A program made the translations under genes and the position numbers. Below, piece after piece: positions 17,759 to 28,370 of a DNA stretch of 64,000 nt. The notes below the pieces were generated by a model. That model made no database searches and was not told where the DNA came from. It worked only from the letters and a program-made list of their open reading frames with translations. How positions within the stretch are numbered: the first letter of the stretch is position 1; the number at the start of each line of letters is the position of its first letter. This stretch comes from Phenylobacterium sp. (GTDB taxonomy: Bacteria > Pseudomonadota > Alphaproteobacteria > Caulobacterales > Caulobacteraceae): the NCBI GenBank assembly GCA_020402585.1, contig JADBZH010000053.1:1-64000 (forward strand), given 5' to 3'.

Positions 17759-19027
17759 ATGAATCCTATACTGGAAATGTTCCAAGATTTCAGGGACAGG
17801 TTCGGCCCGTTCCATCGCGCCGTCCGCAACTTGGAAGCCCAGGAGAACAAGACCTTCGACATAATCTTCCTGCATGACATCGCCGGACGGTTCGGCCATC
17901 TGTGGCAGGATCCGGTGTTTATCTCCTGGCTCTACAGGGTCCCGCCGGAGCGGATTCTGGTTGTCCTGTGCGGCCCGCCCTGTTCGGAATTCGCCGTGCA
18001 GATCCTGTCAAAGGCTGGTTTCACCTTCCGTCGGTCATCTGAACTGGACGGCGGGGAGGTGTTCGCCGCCTACATTGACGCCTGCCAGGTACCTGAGATC
18101 GCCTTCTTCGGCAGAACGGTCATCATGGGTCATGGCCTCCTCTACGCCATCTTCTACCAGTATGCGGTCGGGCACGCGGGCAAGCTGCCGAACCTCATCA
18201 GGCCCTCCTACTTCGAAGATCGCAGGACAGGTCTCTACGCCAAGTACGGTATCCCCGCCGACAAGCCGGTTGCCGTTGTTCACGCCCGGGAGTCCGGCTG
18301 GTTCAAGGCCGCCTACCAAGACTTCCGGAACGCCTCGATCTCCAACTATCTCAAGGCGATAGACTTCCTGATCGATAAGGGCTTCTTCGTCGTCCGCATC
18401 GGCGACGCCTCGATGACACCAGCGGATTACCATTCTCCGGACTTCCTGGACCTGGCGTGCTCAAGGACCTTCCAGGACGGGGAGGACGTCTGTTTCATCG
18501 CCTATTGCAGGCTCTATATCGGGCAGAACTCAGGTCCTCTCTCTCTGGCCGCGATCATGGGCAAGGACATGATCATCGCCAATGAGGTGACGACCTTCAT
18601 CGGCAGGTGGGTCCACGAGGAAGAGATCGATCCGCTCATGCTGGTCCTGTTCAAGCGCAATGTCTCCAGGTCGGACAGGAAGAGTTTCAACCTCCTGGAG
18701 GTCCTCTTCCGGCGACCGAGGCACACAACCGAGGACTTTGAGCGGGATGGCATCGACCTTGTCGAGAACACGCCCGAGGAAATCCTGCTCACCGTCCAGG
18801 AGTTTCTCGCGCGCCGCGCGGGCCAATGGGATACCTGCCCTGACGAAGCTCGGGACGAGGTAGTCAATCTGCTCTGGTCCATGCGCCAAGCAGGCAAGGT
18901 GGGCTTTACGGGCCTGGGGCATCCTAAGGCCGGATGCTTTATCTCTCACGTGCACTGGCGGGAACTTGAGGCCGACCCGGACTTGAGCGGTCTGCTGACA
19001 AACGCTGGCTCCACCGCCCGGGCTTAG
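17759..19027 (+). CDS. TIGR04372 family putative glycosyltransferase
   Basis: A 422-residue protein recognised by the TIGR04372 signature around residues 170-225: VVHARESGW, then FRNASISNYLKAIDFLIDKG and FVVRIGDASMTP, followed by YIGQNSGPLSLAAIMGKDMI. The family is found in surface-polysaccharide and modification clusters and is a presumed GT-B glycosyltransferase, not biochemically defined. Base composition is lower in GC than neighbours (55-58% in two 60-base lines counted by hand, against about 73% in a line of the preceding gene), which suggests transfer. The partner gene upstream is also a glycosyltransferase. Confidence 0.8.
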   Translation: MNPILEMFQDFRDRFGPFHRAVRNLEAQENKTFDIIFLHDIAGRFGHLWQDPVFISWLYRVPPERILVVLCGPPCSEFAVQILSKAGFTFRRSSELDGGEVFAAYIDACQVPEIAFFGRTVIMGHGLLYAIFYQYAVGHAGKLPNLIRPSYFEDRRTGLYAKYGIPADKPVAVVHARESGWFKAAYQDFRNASISNYLKAIDFLIDKGFFVVRIGDASMTPADYHSPDFLDLACSRTFQDGEDVCFIAYCRLYIGQNSGPLSLAAIMGKDMIIANEVTTFIGRWVHEEEIDPLMLVLFKRNVSRSDRKSFNLLEVLFRRPRHTTEDFERDGIDLVENTPEEILLTVQEFLARRAGQWDTCPDEARDEVVNLLWSMRQAGKVGFTGLGHPKAGCFISHVHWRELEADPDLSGLLTNAGSTARA

Positions 19028-19062
19028 GATTTCATGGCCTTGCGCCGGCCGGAAAAGGAAAA

Positions 19063-19087
19063 CCCCCCGCCGTGTTGCGGCGGGGGG
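19063..19087 (-). terminator. Strong terminator of tRNA-Ala
   Basis: CCCCCCGCCG (19063-19072) pairs perfectly with CGGCGGGGGG (19078-19087), loop TGTTG. The flank on the left is A-rich (GGAAAAGGAAAA), giving a T-rich tail for minus-strand RNA, so it terminates the tRNA-Ala transcript. It may also stop the plus-strand glycosyltransferase transcript. Confidence 0.85.
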
Positions 19088-19091
19088 CTTA

Positions 19092-19167
19092 TGGTGGAGC
19101 TAAGCGGAGTCGAACCGCTGACCTCTTGAATGCCATTCAAGCGCTCTACCAACTGAGCTATAGCCCC
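19092..19167 (-). tRNA. tRNA-Ala (anticodon GGC)
   Basis: A 76-base tRNA read on the minus strand. The acceptor GGGGCTA pairs with TAGCTCC (one G-U), with discriminator A and encoded CCA at 19092-19094. The anticodon stem CTTGA/TCAAG encloses ATGGCAT, giving anticodon GGC. The T-arm GGTTCGACTCC and D-arm GCTCAGTTGGTAGAGC are canonical. Confidence 0.97.
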
Positions 19168-19218
19168 GAGGTCTCGGGTTCCCTTCCGGGCCAAAGGGCC
19201 TGTCCGGGAAGGCGCGGA

Positions 19219-19246
19219 ACCTAGTCCGGAGGATCGCAGCGATCAA
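19219..19246 (-). promoter_or_regulatory. Candidate promoter of tRNA-Ala
   Basis: On the minus strand TTGATC (19241-19246) is followed after about 16 bases by CTAGGT (19219-19224), close to the Caulobacter sigma-70-type consensus. A CCTTCC/GGAAGG stem (19182-19187/19207-19212) enclosing GGCC-AAAG-GGCC lies in the leader between this site and the tRNA. Confidence 0.4.
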
Positions 19247-19291
19247 GCCCGCGAGGGGGAAAAATCGCCGCCGCCGGAACCCGGCCGCTCC

Positions 19292-19756
19292 CTAGTCGTC
19301 CGGTCCACCCTCGCCGGGCAGCCCGTCGAGGTCGGCGTCATCGAAATCGTCCTCCTCGTCCTCGAGGAAGGGAACGCCAGCGTCCTCGTCGTCAAGGTCG
19401 TCCTCTTCCTGGAAGGCGGCCAGGTCGTCTTCGGGCGGGGCGATGACCTCGCCGTCCTCGTCATCGACCACCAGGACCGGATCGTCCACAGCCGCGTCGA
19501 GTTCCGGGGTGACGGCCTCGTCCTCTTCCTCCTCCTCGGCTTCGACGCCGGTGTCGAGGACCTGGTCTTCGGCCTCGTCCTCGATGTCGCGGCCGACCGG
19601 AGCTGCGCGGGCGCGAACGCGCCGGGTGCGCACGGCTTCGTCCGGGTCAAATTCGTGGCCGCACTTGGGACAGTGCGCCGGCCGGCGGCTAAGGTCGTAG
19701 AATTTCGCCTGGCAGTTGGGGCAAATCTGCTTCGCGCCGAGTTCAGGAAGGGCCAA
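19292..19756 (-). CDS. TIGR02300 family (FYDLN acid domain) zinc-ribbon protein
   Basis: A 154-residue protein with an N-terminal four-cysteine zinc ribbon (C12, C15, C29, C32 in [11 protein letters not shown] and CPKCGHEF) and the family tag FYDL at residues 19-22. The remaining 120 residues are extremely acidic and low complexity (runs of E and D). The family is widespread in alphaproteobacteria and of unknown function; a nucleic-acid or metal role is only a guess. It is divergent from aroA. Confidence 0.9.
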   Translation of the reverse strand: MALPELGAKQICPNCQAKFYDLSRRPAHCPKCGHEFDPDEAVRTRRVRARAAPVGRDIEDEAEDQVLDTGVEAEEEEEDEAVTPELDAAVDDPVLVVDDEDGEVIAPPEDDLAAFQEEDDLDDEDAGVPFLEDEEDDFDDADLDGLPGEGGPDD

Positions 19757-19884
19757 TGGGCGGGCCTCTGGTCAGATTGAGGTGGAAAGCGGGCTCCCTT
19801 GCCACGCGACGGCGCCACTGTCAAAAGCAAAGCCCTTCAGGCGAACCTGTCCCGTTTCACCCCGCCCCGGAGCCCGTCCCAGTC

Positions 19885-21222
19885 ATGTCCTCCACAGGCC
19901 AGACGGCCGCCCTCAGCGCCCGGCGGAGCGGCCCCTTGCGCGGGCGTGTCCGCGCTCCCGGCGACAAGTCCGTCTCCCACCGGGCCCTGATCTTCGGCGC
20001 CCTCGCCGAGGGTGTCACCGAGGTGGAGGGGTTGCTGGAGGGCGAGGACGTCCTTCGCTCCGCCGAGGCGATGCGCGCCTTCGGCGCGAAAGTGGAGGCG
20101 CTGGGCGGCGGCCGCTGGCGGATCACGGGCCGCGGCGGGTTCTCCGAGCCGGACCAGGTCATCGATTGTGGGAACGCCGGGACCGGGGTGCGGCTCATCC
20201 TGGGCGCCGCTGCAGGGTTTGACCTCGCCGCCACCTTCACCGGAGACGCCTCCCTTCGCAGTCGACCCATGAACCGGGTCATGAAGCCCCTCGCCGAGAT
20301 GGGCGCCCGCTTCCTGCACCGTTCCGGCGGCCGCCTGCCCCTGACCCTGCGCGGCGGGAGCCTGGAGGGAATCGTCTATCGTCTGCCCGAGCCTTCAGCC
20401 CAGGTGAAGTCGGCGATCCTGCTGGCGGGCCTCAACGCCCGGGGCGACACGGTGGTGATCGAGCCCGAACCGACCCGGGACCACACCGAGCGCATGCTCC
20501 GGGCTTTTGGCGCCCTCGTGGACGTCCAGGACCTGCCAGAGGGCCGGCGGATCACCCTGGCCGGCGGCCAGGCTCTGTCGGGGACCCGGATCCGGACGCC
20601 GGGCGATCCCTCCTCCGCCGCCTTCCCCCTGGTGGCCGCTCTCATTACGCCTGGGTCCGAGGTGACGGTGGAGGGCGTCCTGCTCAATCCCCTGCGCACC
20701 GGACTTCTCACCACCCTTCAGGAAATGGGGGCGGATCTTACAATCACCGGCGTCCGCGACGAGGGCGGCGAGCCGGTGGGCGACGTGACCGCGCGTTTCT
20801 CGGCCCTGCGGGGCGTCGACGTACCCCCGGAACGCGCGCCGTCCATGATCGATGAGTATCCCGTCCTGGCCGTGGCCGCCGCCTTCGCTGACGGCGTCAC
20901 CCGCATGCGGGGTATCGGCGAGATGCGGGTTAAGGAGAGCGATCGAATCGCCCTGATGTCCGCGGGCCTCGCCGCCTGCGGCCTGTGCGTGGAGGAAGAG
21001 CCCGAGGGACTCATCGTCACCGGCGCCGGCGGTAACCGGCCGCCGGTGGGCGGCGCGGCCATCGCCACCCGCGGCGACCACCGGATCGCCATGTCGCACC
21101 TTGTCCTGGGCCTCGCGGCCGGGGCCGAGGTCCGCGTCGATGAACCCGGCATGATCGCCACCAGCTTTCCCGGCTTTGTCGACATGATGCGCGGCCTGGG
21201 CGCTGACATCCGTCCGGCATGA
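19885..21222 (+). CDS. aroA: 3-phosphoshikimate 1-carboxyvinyltransferase, CP4-like class
   Basis: A 445-residue EPSP synthase, the sixth step of the shikimate pathway. [12 protein letters not shown] (K28), the NAGTG loop at 97-101, [19 protein letters not shown] and RVKESDRIA are present. The whole sequence resembles the class II type of Agrobacterium CP4 more than the E. coli type. At the position of CP4 Ala100 it has Gly (GNAGTG). The ATG at 19885 is preferred; an upstream ATG at 19756 adds a non-conserved tail. Overlaps cmk by ATGA. Confidence 0.95.
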   Translation: MSSTGQTAALSARRSGPLRGRVRAPGDKSVSHRALIFGALAEGVTEVEGLLEGEDVLRSAEAMRAFGAKVEALGGGRWRITGRGGFSEPDQVIDCGNAGTGVRLILGAAAGFDLAATFTGDASLRSRPMNRVMKPLAEMGARFLHRSGGRLPLTLRGGSLEGIVYRLPEPSAQVKSAILLAGLNARGDTVVIEPEPTRDHTERMLRAFGALVDVQDLPEGRRITLAGGQALSGTRIRTPGDPSSAAFPLVAALITPGSEVTVEGVLLNPLRTGLLTTLQEMGADLTITGVRDEGGEPVGDVTARFSALRGVDVPPERAPSMIDEYPVLAVAAAFADGVTRMRGIGEMRVKESDRIALMSAGLAACGLCVEEEPEGLIVTGAGGNRPPVGGAAIATRGDHRIAMSHLVLGLAAGAEVRVDEPGMIATSFPGFVDMMRGLGADIRPA

Positions 21223-21863
21223 CCCCTGGCCTGGTGATCGCCGTCGACGGTCCCGCCGCTTCTGGCAAGGGCACGGTCGCCACCCGTCTGGGCCAGGTCT
21301 ACGGCTTGCCCGTCCTGGATACGGGCCTCCTCTACAGGGCGGTCGGCGTGGCGGCCGCCCGGGCGGGTGTTGACCCGGACGATCCCGCCGCCGCCGCTGC
21401 GGTCGCCGGGGCGATCGACCTGATGGCCCTGGACGACCCGGCCTTCCGGACCCGCGAGGCGGGGGAGCTCGCCAGCCGGGTAGCCGTGCATCCGGGGGTC
21501 CGGGCGGCCCTCAACGCCGCCCAGGTCGACTTCGCCCGCCGCCCGGGGGGGGCGGTCCTGGACGGCCGCGACATCGGCACCGTCATCGCGCCCTGGGCGC
21601 CGGCCAAGCTGTTCGTCACCGCCCGCCCTGAGGTCCGCGCCGAGCGCCGTTGGCGCCAACTCACCGCCCAGGGCGAGGCCGTCCGGCTCCAGGATGTGCT
21701 GGAGGATATCCGACGGCGGGACGCCCGGGACGGTGGCCGCGCCGACGCCCCCATGACCCGGGCTGTCGACGCCGTCTTGCTGGACACCTCTGAAATGACT
21801 ATAGACCTCGCCGCCGATGCGGCCCGCCGCATTGTCGAGGCGGCGCGCGCCGACCGGACCTGA
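21219..21863 (+). CDS. cmk: Cytidylate kinase
   Basis: A 214-residue NMP kinase that phosphorylates (d)CMP. The P-loop GPAASGKGT is at residues 11-19, with [10 protein letters not shown], the NMP-binding DGRDIGTVI and the lid region [14 protein letters not shown] typical of the family. It overlaps the aroA stop by 4 bases (ATGA), so translation is probably coupled; rpsA follows, a common alphaproteobacterial order. Confidence 0.95.
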   Translation: MTPGLVIAVDGPAASGKGTVATRLGQVYGLPVLDTGLLYRAVGVAAARAGVDPDDPAAAAAVAGAIDLMALDDPAFRTREAGELASRVAVHPGVRAALNAAQVDFARRPGGAVLDGRDIGTVIAPWAPAKLFVTARPEVRAERRWRQLTAQGEAVRLQDVLEDIRRRDARDGGRADAPMTRAVDAVLLDTSEMTIDLAADAARRIVEAARADRT

Positions 21864-21916
21864 TCCGGAAGGCAAATCCCATCGCGTCTTTCCCTCTCAG
21901 GCCGCGGGCATTCACC

Positions 21917-21934
21917 GGCGCGGGATTCCGCGCC
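21917..21934 (+). repeat. Hairpin in the rpsA leader
   Basis: GGCGCGG (21917-21923) and CCGCGCC (21928-21934) form a perfect 7-bp stem with a GATT loop; the loop and first stem base form a GANTC methylation site. A smaller CCCG-ACTT-CGGG hairpin follows. They lie in the 159-base leader before rpsA and could be part of S1 autoregulation, which is inference. Confidence 0.5.
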
Positions 21935-22022
21935 TTCGGTTTCACCTCCAACCCGACTTCGGGACTGAGCCCGCCTGACCGGCGGGGCGCGTCCGGGTCA
22001 TACCGACTGATGAAAGAACACC

Positions 22023-23732
22023 ATGGCTGATGATGCTGGCCTGAACCCTTCCCGCGACGACTTCGCGGCCCTCCTGAACGAGTCCCTGGGCGGACGCGAC
22101 TTCATGGAAGGCCAGGTGGTCAAGGGAACGATCGTAGGCCTCGAGAAGGACTTTGCGATCATCGACGTGGGCCTCAAGACCGAGGGCCGCGTCTCCATCA
22201 AGGAATTCGGCGCCGGTGAGGAGGGCAAGCCCCAGCTCGCCGTCGGCGACACGGTTGAGGTCTTCCTCGAGCGCGTCGAGAACGCCCTTGGCGAGGCGGT
22301 CATCAGCCGCGAGAAGGCTCGCCGCGAGGAAGCCTGGACCCGCCTGGAAGGCGTCCACGCCCGGAACGAGCCCGTCATGGGCGCCATTGTGGGCCGCGTG
22401 AAGGGCGGCTTCACCGTCGACCTGGGCGGCGCCTCGGCCTTCCTGCCCGGCTCACAGGTGGACATTCGCCCGGTCCGGGACGTCGGCCCGCTCATGGGCA
22501 AGGAGCAGCCCTTCGCCATCCTCAAGATGGACCGTCCGCGGGGCAACATCGTCGTCTCCCGCCGCGCCATCCTCGAAGAGGCCCGCGCCGAGCAGCGCAC
22601 TGAGCTCGTCGGCCAGCTGCAGGAAGGCGAAATCCGCGAAGGCGTGGTCAAGAACATCACCGACTACGGCGCCTTCGTGGACCTGGGCGGCATCGACGGC
22701 CTGCTGCATGTCACCGACATGAGCTGGAAGCGCGTCAACCACCCCAGCCAGGTGCTGGCCGTGGGCGACACGGTCCGGGTCCAGATCGTCAAGATCAATC
22801 CCGACACCCAGCGCATCTCACTGGGCATGAAGCAGCTGCAGTCGGACCCCTGGGACGGCGTCGAGGCCAAGTATCCCGTGGGCGCCCGTCTCACCGGCCG
22901 GATCACCAACATCACCGACTACGGCGCCTTCGTGGAGCTGGAAGCCGGTGTCGAGGGCCTGGTCCACGTCTCGGAAATGTCCTGGACCAAGAAGAACGTC
23001 CACCCGGGCAAGATCGTCTCGACCTCTCAGGAAGTCGACGTTGTCGTGCTCGACGTCGACCCGTCCAAGCGGCGGGTGTCCCTCGGCCTCAAGCAGGCCA
23101 TGGACAACCCCTGGGAGGCCTTCCTGGCCGCCCATCCCGTGGGCTCCACGGTCGAGGGCGAGGTCAAGAACGCTACGGAGTTCGGCCTGTTCCTCGGCCT
23201 GGACAACGACATCGACGGCATGGTCCACCTGTCCGACCTGGACTGGAACGTCTCCGGCGAAGAGGCCATCACCCGCTACCACAAGGGCGAGATGGTCAAG
23301 GCGCGGGTCCTGGACGTCGACGTCGAGAAGGAGCGCATCTCCCTGGGCATCAAGCAGCTCTCGGGTGATCCGATGTCCGGCGACGTCTTCCGCAAGGGCC
23401 AGACCGTGACCGTCACTGTCACCGAGGTCACTTCGGGCGGCATCGAGGTCCGCTTCGGCGAGGATGACGCCCCCATGTCGGCCTTCATCCGCAAGTCGGA
23501 CCTGTCCCGCGACCGCGCCGACCAGCGTCCGGAGCGCTTCGCCGTCGGCGACCGCGTCGACGCCCAGATCACCCTGGTCGACAAGGCGGCCCGCCGGGTC
23601 TCCCTGTCCATCAAGGCCCTGGAGATGGTCGAAGAGAAGGAAGCCATCGAGAAGTTCGGGTCCTCCGACTCCGGCGCCTCCCTCGGCGACATCCTGGGCG
23701 CCGCCCTGCGCGAGAAGGCCCAGAAGGACTAG
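22023..23732 (+). CDS. rpsA: 30S ribosomal protein S1
   Basis: A 569-residue protein with six S1/OB-fold repeats, the normal bacterial layout: repeats recur as VVKNITDYGAFVDLGGIDGL, RITNITDYGAFVELEAGVEGL and similar units, each followed by a RISLGMKQ-type strand. It brings mRNA to the ribosome. Repeats 3 and 4 are the most canonical. The C-terminal tail (GSSDSGASLGDILGAALREK) is the type found in alphaproteobacterial S1. Confidence 0.97.
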   Translation: MADDAGLNPSRDDFAALLNESLGGRDFMEGQVVKGTIVGLEKDFAIIDVGLKTEGRVSIKEFGAGEEGKPQLAVGDTVEVFLERVENALGEAVISREKARREEAWTRLEGVHARNEPVMGAIVGRVKGGFTVDLGGASAFLPGSQVDIRPVRDVGPLMGKEQPFAILKMDRPRGNIVVSRRAILEEARAEQRTELVGQLQEGEIREGVVKNITDYGAFVDLGGIDGLLHVTDMSWKRVNHPSQVLAVGDTVRVQIVKINPDTQRISLGMKQLQSDPWDGVEAKYPVGARLTGRITNITDYGAFVELEAGVEGLVHVSEMSWTKKNVHPGKIVSTSQEVDVVVLDVDPSKRRVSLGLKQAMDNPWEAFLAAHPVGSTVEGEVKNATEFGLFLGLDNDIDGMVHLSDLDWNVSGEEAITRYHKGEMVKARVLDVDVEKERISLGIKQLSGDPMSGDVFRKGQTVTVTVTEVTSGGIEVRFGEDDAPMSAFIRKSDLSRDRADQRPERFAVGDRVDAQITLVDKAARRVSLSIKALEMVEEKEAIEKFGSSDSGASLGDILGAALREKAQKD

Positions 23733-23751
23733 GCCTTCGAGACCAAAGACC

Positions 23752-23779
23752 CTGGGGCGCGCCTTCTGGCGCGCCCCAG
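23752..23779 (+). terminator. Probable rpsA terminator
   Basis: CTGGGGCGCGCC (23752-23763) pairs perfectly with GGCGCGCCCCAG (23768-23779) around TTCT: a 12-bp stem 20 bases after the rpsA stop. The T-tract is short, but stem strength and place support termination. Confidence 0.7.
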
Positions 23780-23924
23780 CCATTCGCGGCGGACCGGGCG
23801 ACCGGTCCGCCGTTTCTGTTCCTGCGCCGATGACGTCCAAGGGCTTGACGTCAAAGGGATTTGCGCTGAAGTGAACGGGCGCCGGAGCGGGATCCGGCGG
23901 CCAGACGCCAGGGTGGCCAGGGAC

Positions 23925-24209
23925 ATGATCAAGTCCGAACTCATCGCCAGGCTGGCGGAAGAGAACCCTCACCTCACCCAGAAGGATATCGAGCGCGTCG
24001 TATCGGTGATCCTGGACCGGATGATCCAGGCCCTGGAGGACGGCGGCCGCGTGGAGCTCCGGGGTTTCGGCGCCTTCTCCGTGCGCTCACGGGGCGCGAG
24101 GTCCGGGCGCAATCCGCGGACCGGGGAATCCGTGTCCGTCCGCGCCAAGCACGTGCCGTTCTTCAAGAGCGGCAAGGAGCTGCGGGTCAGGCTCAACGCC
24201 GACGACTGA
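23925..24209 (+). CDS. ihfB: Integration host factor subunit beta
   Basis: A 94-residue HU/IHF family DNA-bending protein. [17 protein letters not shown] matches the IHF-beta N-terminus, and the minor-groove arm [20 protein letters not shown] and [17 protein letters not shown] complete the fold. The ATG at 23925 gives the same length as E. coli IhfB; an in-frame ATG at 23871 would add 18 arginine-rich residues not expected in the family. Downstream of rpsA as in most proteobacteria. Confidence 0.95.
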   Translation: MIKSELIARLAEENPHLTQKDIERVVSVILDRMIQALEDGGRVELRGFGAFSVRSRGARSGRNPRTGESVSVRAKHVPFFKSGKELRVRLNADD

Positions 24210-24246
24210 GATCGTCGGAGCCCAAAAGCATTCCAAGGGGGAATCT

Positions 24247-24657
24247 ATGTCCATTCTCAGCGAGTTCCGCGAGTTCATCGCCCGCGGCAACGTGGTCGAC
24301 CTGGCGGTCGGCGTCATCATCGGCGGGGCCTTCGGCAAGATCGTGACTGCGCTTGTCGAGGACGTGGTGATGCCGCCCGTCGGCCTTCTGATGAGCGGGG
24401 TCGACTTCTCGCTCATGAACTGGGTCCTCAAGGCCGACAATCCCGCCACCAAGGTCGACGAGATGGTCGCCATCCAGTACGGCGCCTTCCTGAACACCAT
24501 CATCCAGTTCTTGATCGTCGCCTGGGTGGTCTTCCTGCTCGTCAAGGCGGTGAACACCCTGCGCCGCGCCCAGGCCGCCGAGGCTCCGCCGCCAGCCCCC
24601 TCGGCCCAGGAGGCTCTCCTGACCGAGATCCGCGATCTCCTGAAGTCCGGTCGCTGA
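24247..24657 (+). CDS. mscL: Large-conductance mechanosensitive channel
   Basis: A 136-residue homopentameric channel that opens under hypo-osmotic shock. The N-terminal helix [23 protein letters not shown]1 and TM2 ([19 protein letters not shown]) and the C-terminal helical bundle (LLTEIRDLL) are all present. A GGGGAATCT ribosome site precedes the ATG. Confidence 0.96.
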   Translation: MSILSEFREFIARGNVVDLAVGVIIGGAFGKIVTALVEDVVMPPVGLLMSGVDFSLMNWVLKADNPATKVDEMVAIQYGAFLNTIIQFLIVAWVVFLLVKAVNTLRRAQAAEAPPPAPSAQEALLTEIRDLLKSGR

Positions 24658-24693
24658 CCCTCGCCCCTTGAAGTCGGCAGGCGCTGGCCCCTA

Positions 24694-25353
24694 ATGGCGG
24701 CCATGCGCCTTCCCGCCAAGATCTGCGGCCTGTCCACACCCGAGGCGGTCGAGGCCGCCGTGCGCGGGGGCGCCGGCTTCCTGGGCTTCAACTTCTTCCC
24801 CTCCAGCCCGCGCTGCGTGACACCTGAGGCGGCGGCCCGCCTCGCCGTCCCCGCCCGCGCCGCCGGGGTGCGGATCTGCGCCATCACCGTGGACGCCGGC
24901 GACGAGCTGGTTGACCGCATCGCGGCCATTCTTGATCCCGACTTCATCCAGCTCCATGGCGCCGAGCCGCCGGCCCGCGGGGCCGAGGTGGCCGCCCGCA
25001 CTGGCGCCGGCCTGATCCGCGCCCTGCCCGTCGGCGGGCCTGAGGACCTGGCCGCGGCCGCGCCCTGGGCGGACCTTGCCGACCACCTCCTTCTCGATGC
25101 CCGCCCGCCCAGGGGCGCAGCCATGACCGGTGGCCTGGGAGTCGCCTTTGACTGGACCCTGACCCAGGGGTTCCACCCCCCGCGTCCCTGGTTCCTGGCC
25201 GGCGGCCTTGACCCCTGGAATGTCGCCGAGGCCCTCGAGGTTTCCGGGGCCCCGATGGCCGACGTTTCCTCTGGCGTGGAGCGCGGTCCCGGACTAAAGG
25301 ACCCCTCTCTGATCTCGGCCTTCCTCGACGCTGTCCGCCGAGCCCGACCATAG
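24694..25353 (+). CDS. trpF: Phosphoribosylanthranilate isomerase
   Basis: A 219-residue TIM barrel for the third step of tryptophan synthesis. The catalytic Cys is C11 in KICGLS and the general acid region is in [21 protein letters not shown] and [13 protein letters not shown] (phosphate site) are diagnostic. It starts the trpF-trpB-trpA-accD-folC group, with 7 bases before trpB. Confidence 0.95.
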   Translation: MAAMRLPAKICGLSTPEAVEAAVRGGAGFLGFNFFPSSPRCVTPEAAARLAVPARAAGVRICAITVDAGDELVDRIAAILDPDFIQLHGAEPPARGAEVAARTGAGLIRALPVGGPEDLAAAAPWADLADHLLLDARPPRGAAMTGGLGVAFDWTLTQGFHPPRPWFLAGGLDPWNVAEALEVSGAPMADVSSGVERGPGLKDPSLISAFLDAVRRARP

Positions 25354-25360
25354 GCCTCAT

Positions 25361-26577
<1,217 letters not shown>

Positions 26578-26581
<4 letters not shown>

Positions 26582-27411
26582 GTCGCGCCCGGATCGACGC
26601 CCGCTTCGCGCGCCTGCGCGCCGAGGGCAGGGCCGGGTTCGTCACCTACGTCATGGCGGGCGATCCTGATCCGGAGACGGCCCTCGCCATCCTGGAGGGC
26701 CTGCCCGCCGCCGGCGCCGACCTCATCGAGGTGGGCTTTCCCTTTTCCGACCCCCTGGCTGAGGGGCCGCCGATCCAGCGCGCGGCCCAGCGCGCCCTGG
26801 GCCGCGGCATGACCCTTCAGAAGACCCTCGACCTGGTGGCCGCCTTCCGCCGCAAGGATACCGAGACCCCGGTCATCCTGATGGGTTACGCCAATCCCCT
26901 GGAGACTCCCGGCTATGTCGCCTTCGCCCGCGCCGCCGCCGAGGCGGGGGTCGACGGCCTGATCGTGGTGGACATCCCGCCGGAGGAGGCCGATCCCCTG
27001 GCCGACGCCCTCGACGCCGAGGACCTGTCCCTGATCCGCCTGGCCACCCCCACCACCGACGACCGCCGCCTGCCGGTGGTGGTCCGCCGCACTTCGGGCT
27101 TCGTCTACTACGTCTCTGTCGCCGGGGTGACCGGCGTGAAGGAGGCCGACGCCGGCGCCGTGGCGCCCAATGTCGCACGGGTCCGGGCCGCCTCCGGCCT
27201 GCCGGTCGCCGTGGGTTTCGGCGTCCGCACTGAAGAGAGAGCCGCCGAGGTCGCCCGCATCGCCGACGCCGTGGTCGTGGGCTCGGCCCTGGTCGACGAG
27301 GTCGCCGACGCCCTGGCCGCAAACGAAGACGTGACCGGCCGGGTGCTTACAAAAGTCGCCGCTCTGGCTAAGTCTGTCCGCACGGCGAGGACGCCGAGTC
27401 GCGGGGCATAG
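26578..27411 (+). CDS. trpA: Tryptophan synthase alpha chain
   Basis: A 277-residue TIM barrel that cleaves indole-3-glycerol phosphate. Catalytic residues are E51 ([11 protein letters not shown]) and D58. Other family features are [10 protein letters not shown] and the phosphate loop VGFGVRTEE. The TTG start at 26578 overlaps the trpB stop by 4 bases; no closer ATG exists before the conserved region. Confidence 0.96.
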
Positions 27412-27418
27412 GCGCAGT

Positions 27419-28351
27419 ATGGCGATGGCGGACCACAGGGACGACAAATCCGGGAAGCCGGCCCAGGCCCAGCCTCCCCGGGAGCGCGGCGGATGGCTGG
27501 CCAAGATCGCCCCCGGCGTCCGCAACCTGGTCGCCAAGCGTGAGACGCCCGACAATCTCTGGGTCAAGTGCCCCGACACCGGCGAGATGCTCTATCGCCC
27601 CGACCTGGAGGCGGCCCTCTGGGTCACCCCGTCGGGCAGCCACATGCGGATCGGCGCCGCCCAGCGTCTGCGCTACACCTTTGACGACGGCCGGTTCGAG
27701 CGCATTCCCTCGCCTGTCGTCATGGACGACCCCCTGAAGTTCCCGGACGAGAAGCCCTACGCCGACCGGCTGAAGTCGGCGCGCAAGGCCACCGGCGAGC
27801 AGGACTCCATGGCCATCGCCTTCGGGAACATCCGGGGCGAGCCGGCGATGGTCATCGTCCAGGACTTCAACTTCATGGGCGGCTCCCTGGGCATGGGCGC
27901 CGGTGAGGCCTTCATCAAGGCCGCCGAGGAGGCCGTCCGCCGCAAGGTCCCCCTGGTCATCTTCACCGCCTCGGGCGGCGCCCGCATGCAGGAGGGGACC
28001 CTCTCCCTCATGCAGATGGCGCGGACCACCCTGGCTCTCAACGAGGTCAAGGCGGCGGGCCTGCCCTACATTGTCGTGCTCACCGATCCCACCACCGGCG
28101 GGGTGTCGGCCTCCTACGCCATGCTCGGCGACATCCACATCGCTGAGCCTAACGCCATGATCGCCTTTTCCGGGCGCCGGGTCATCGAGCAGACCATCCG
28201 CGAGGTCCTGCCGCCGGGCTTCCAGCGCGCCGAATTCCTGGTCGAGCGCGGCATGGTCGACCTCGTGGCCGCCCGCTCCGAGCTGCCCGACGTCCTCGCC
28301 TCGGTGCTGAAGACCCTCATGCTGGGGCGCGCCCGGGCCCGCGCCGCCTGA
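27419..28351 (+). CDS. accD: Acetyl-CoA carboxylase carboxyltransferase subunit beta
   Basis: A 310-residue subunit of the carboxyltransferase that makes malonyl-CoA for fatty acid synthesis. The crotonase-like core is intact (FNFMGGSLGMGAGEAF, SGGARMQEG, LTDPTTGGVSASYAMLGDI). The N-terminal zinc ribbon, which has four cysteines in E. coli, retains only one here (WVKCPDTGEM, then VTPSGSHMRI), a degeneration also known in other alphaproteobacteria. In-frame ATGs at 27419 and 27425 are both possible starts. Lies between trpA and folC, a conserved order. Confidence 0.95.
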   Translation: MAMADHRDDKSGKPAQAQPPRERGGWLAKIAPGVRNLVAKRETPDNLWVKCPDTGEMLYRPDLEAALWVTPSGSHMRIGAAQRLRYTFDDGRFERIPSPVVMDDPLKFPDEKPYADRLKSARKATGEQDSMAIAFGNIRGEPAMVIVQDFNFMGGSLGMGAGEAFIKAAEEAVRRKVPLVIFTASGGARMQEGTLSLMQMARTTLALNEVKAAGLPYIVVLTDPTTGGVSASYAMLGDIHIAEPNAMIAFSGRRVIEQTIREVLPPGFQRAEFLVERGMVDLVAARSELPDVLASVLKTLMLGRARARAA

Positions 28352-28370
28352 GCCCCCTCCCGCCGGGACC

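Noticed and set aside
23871..23924. N-terminal extension of ihfB from an upstream ATG
   Set aside because: The added residues are arginine-rich and absent from the family; [10 protein letters not shown] is the standard start.
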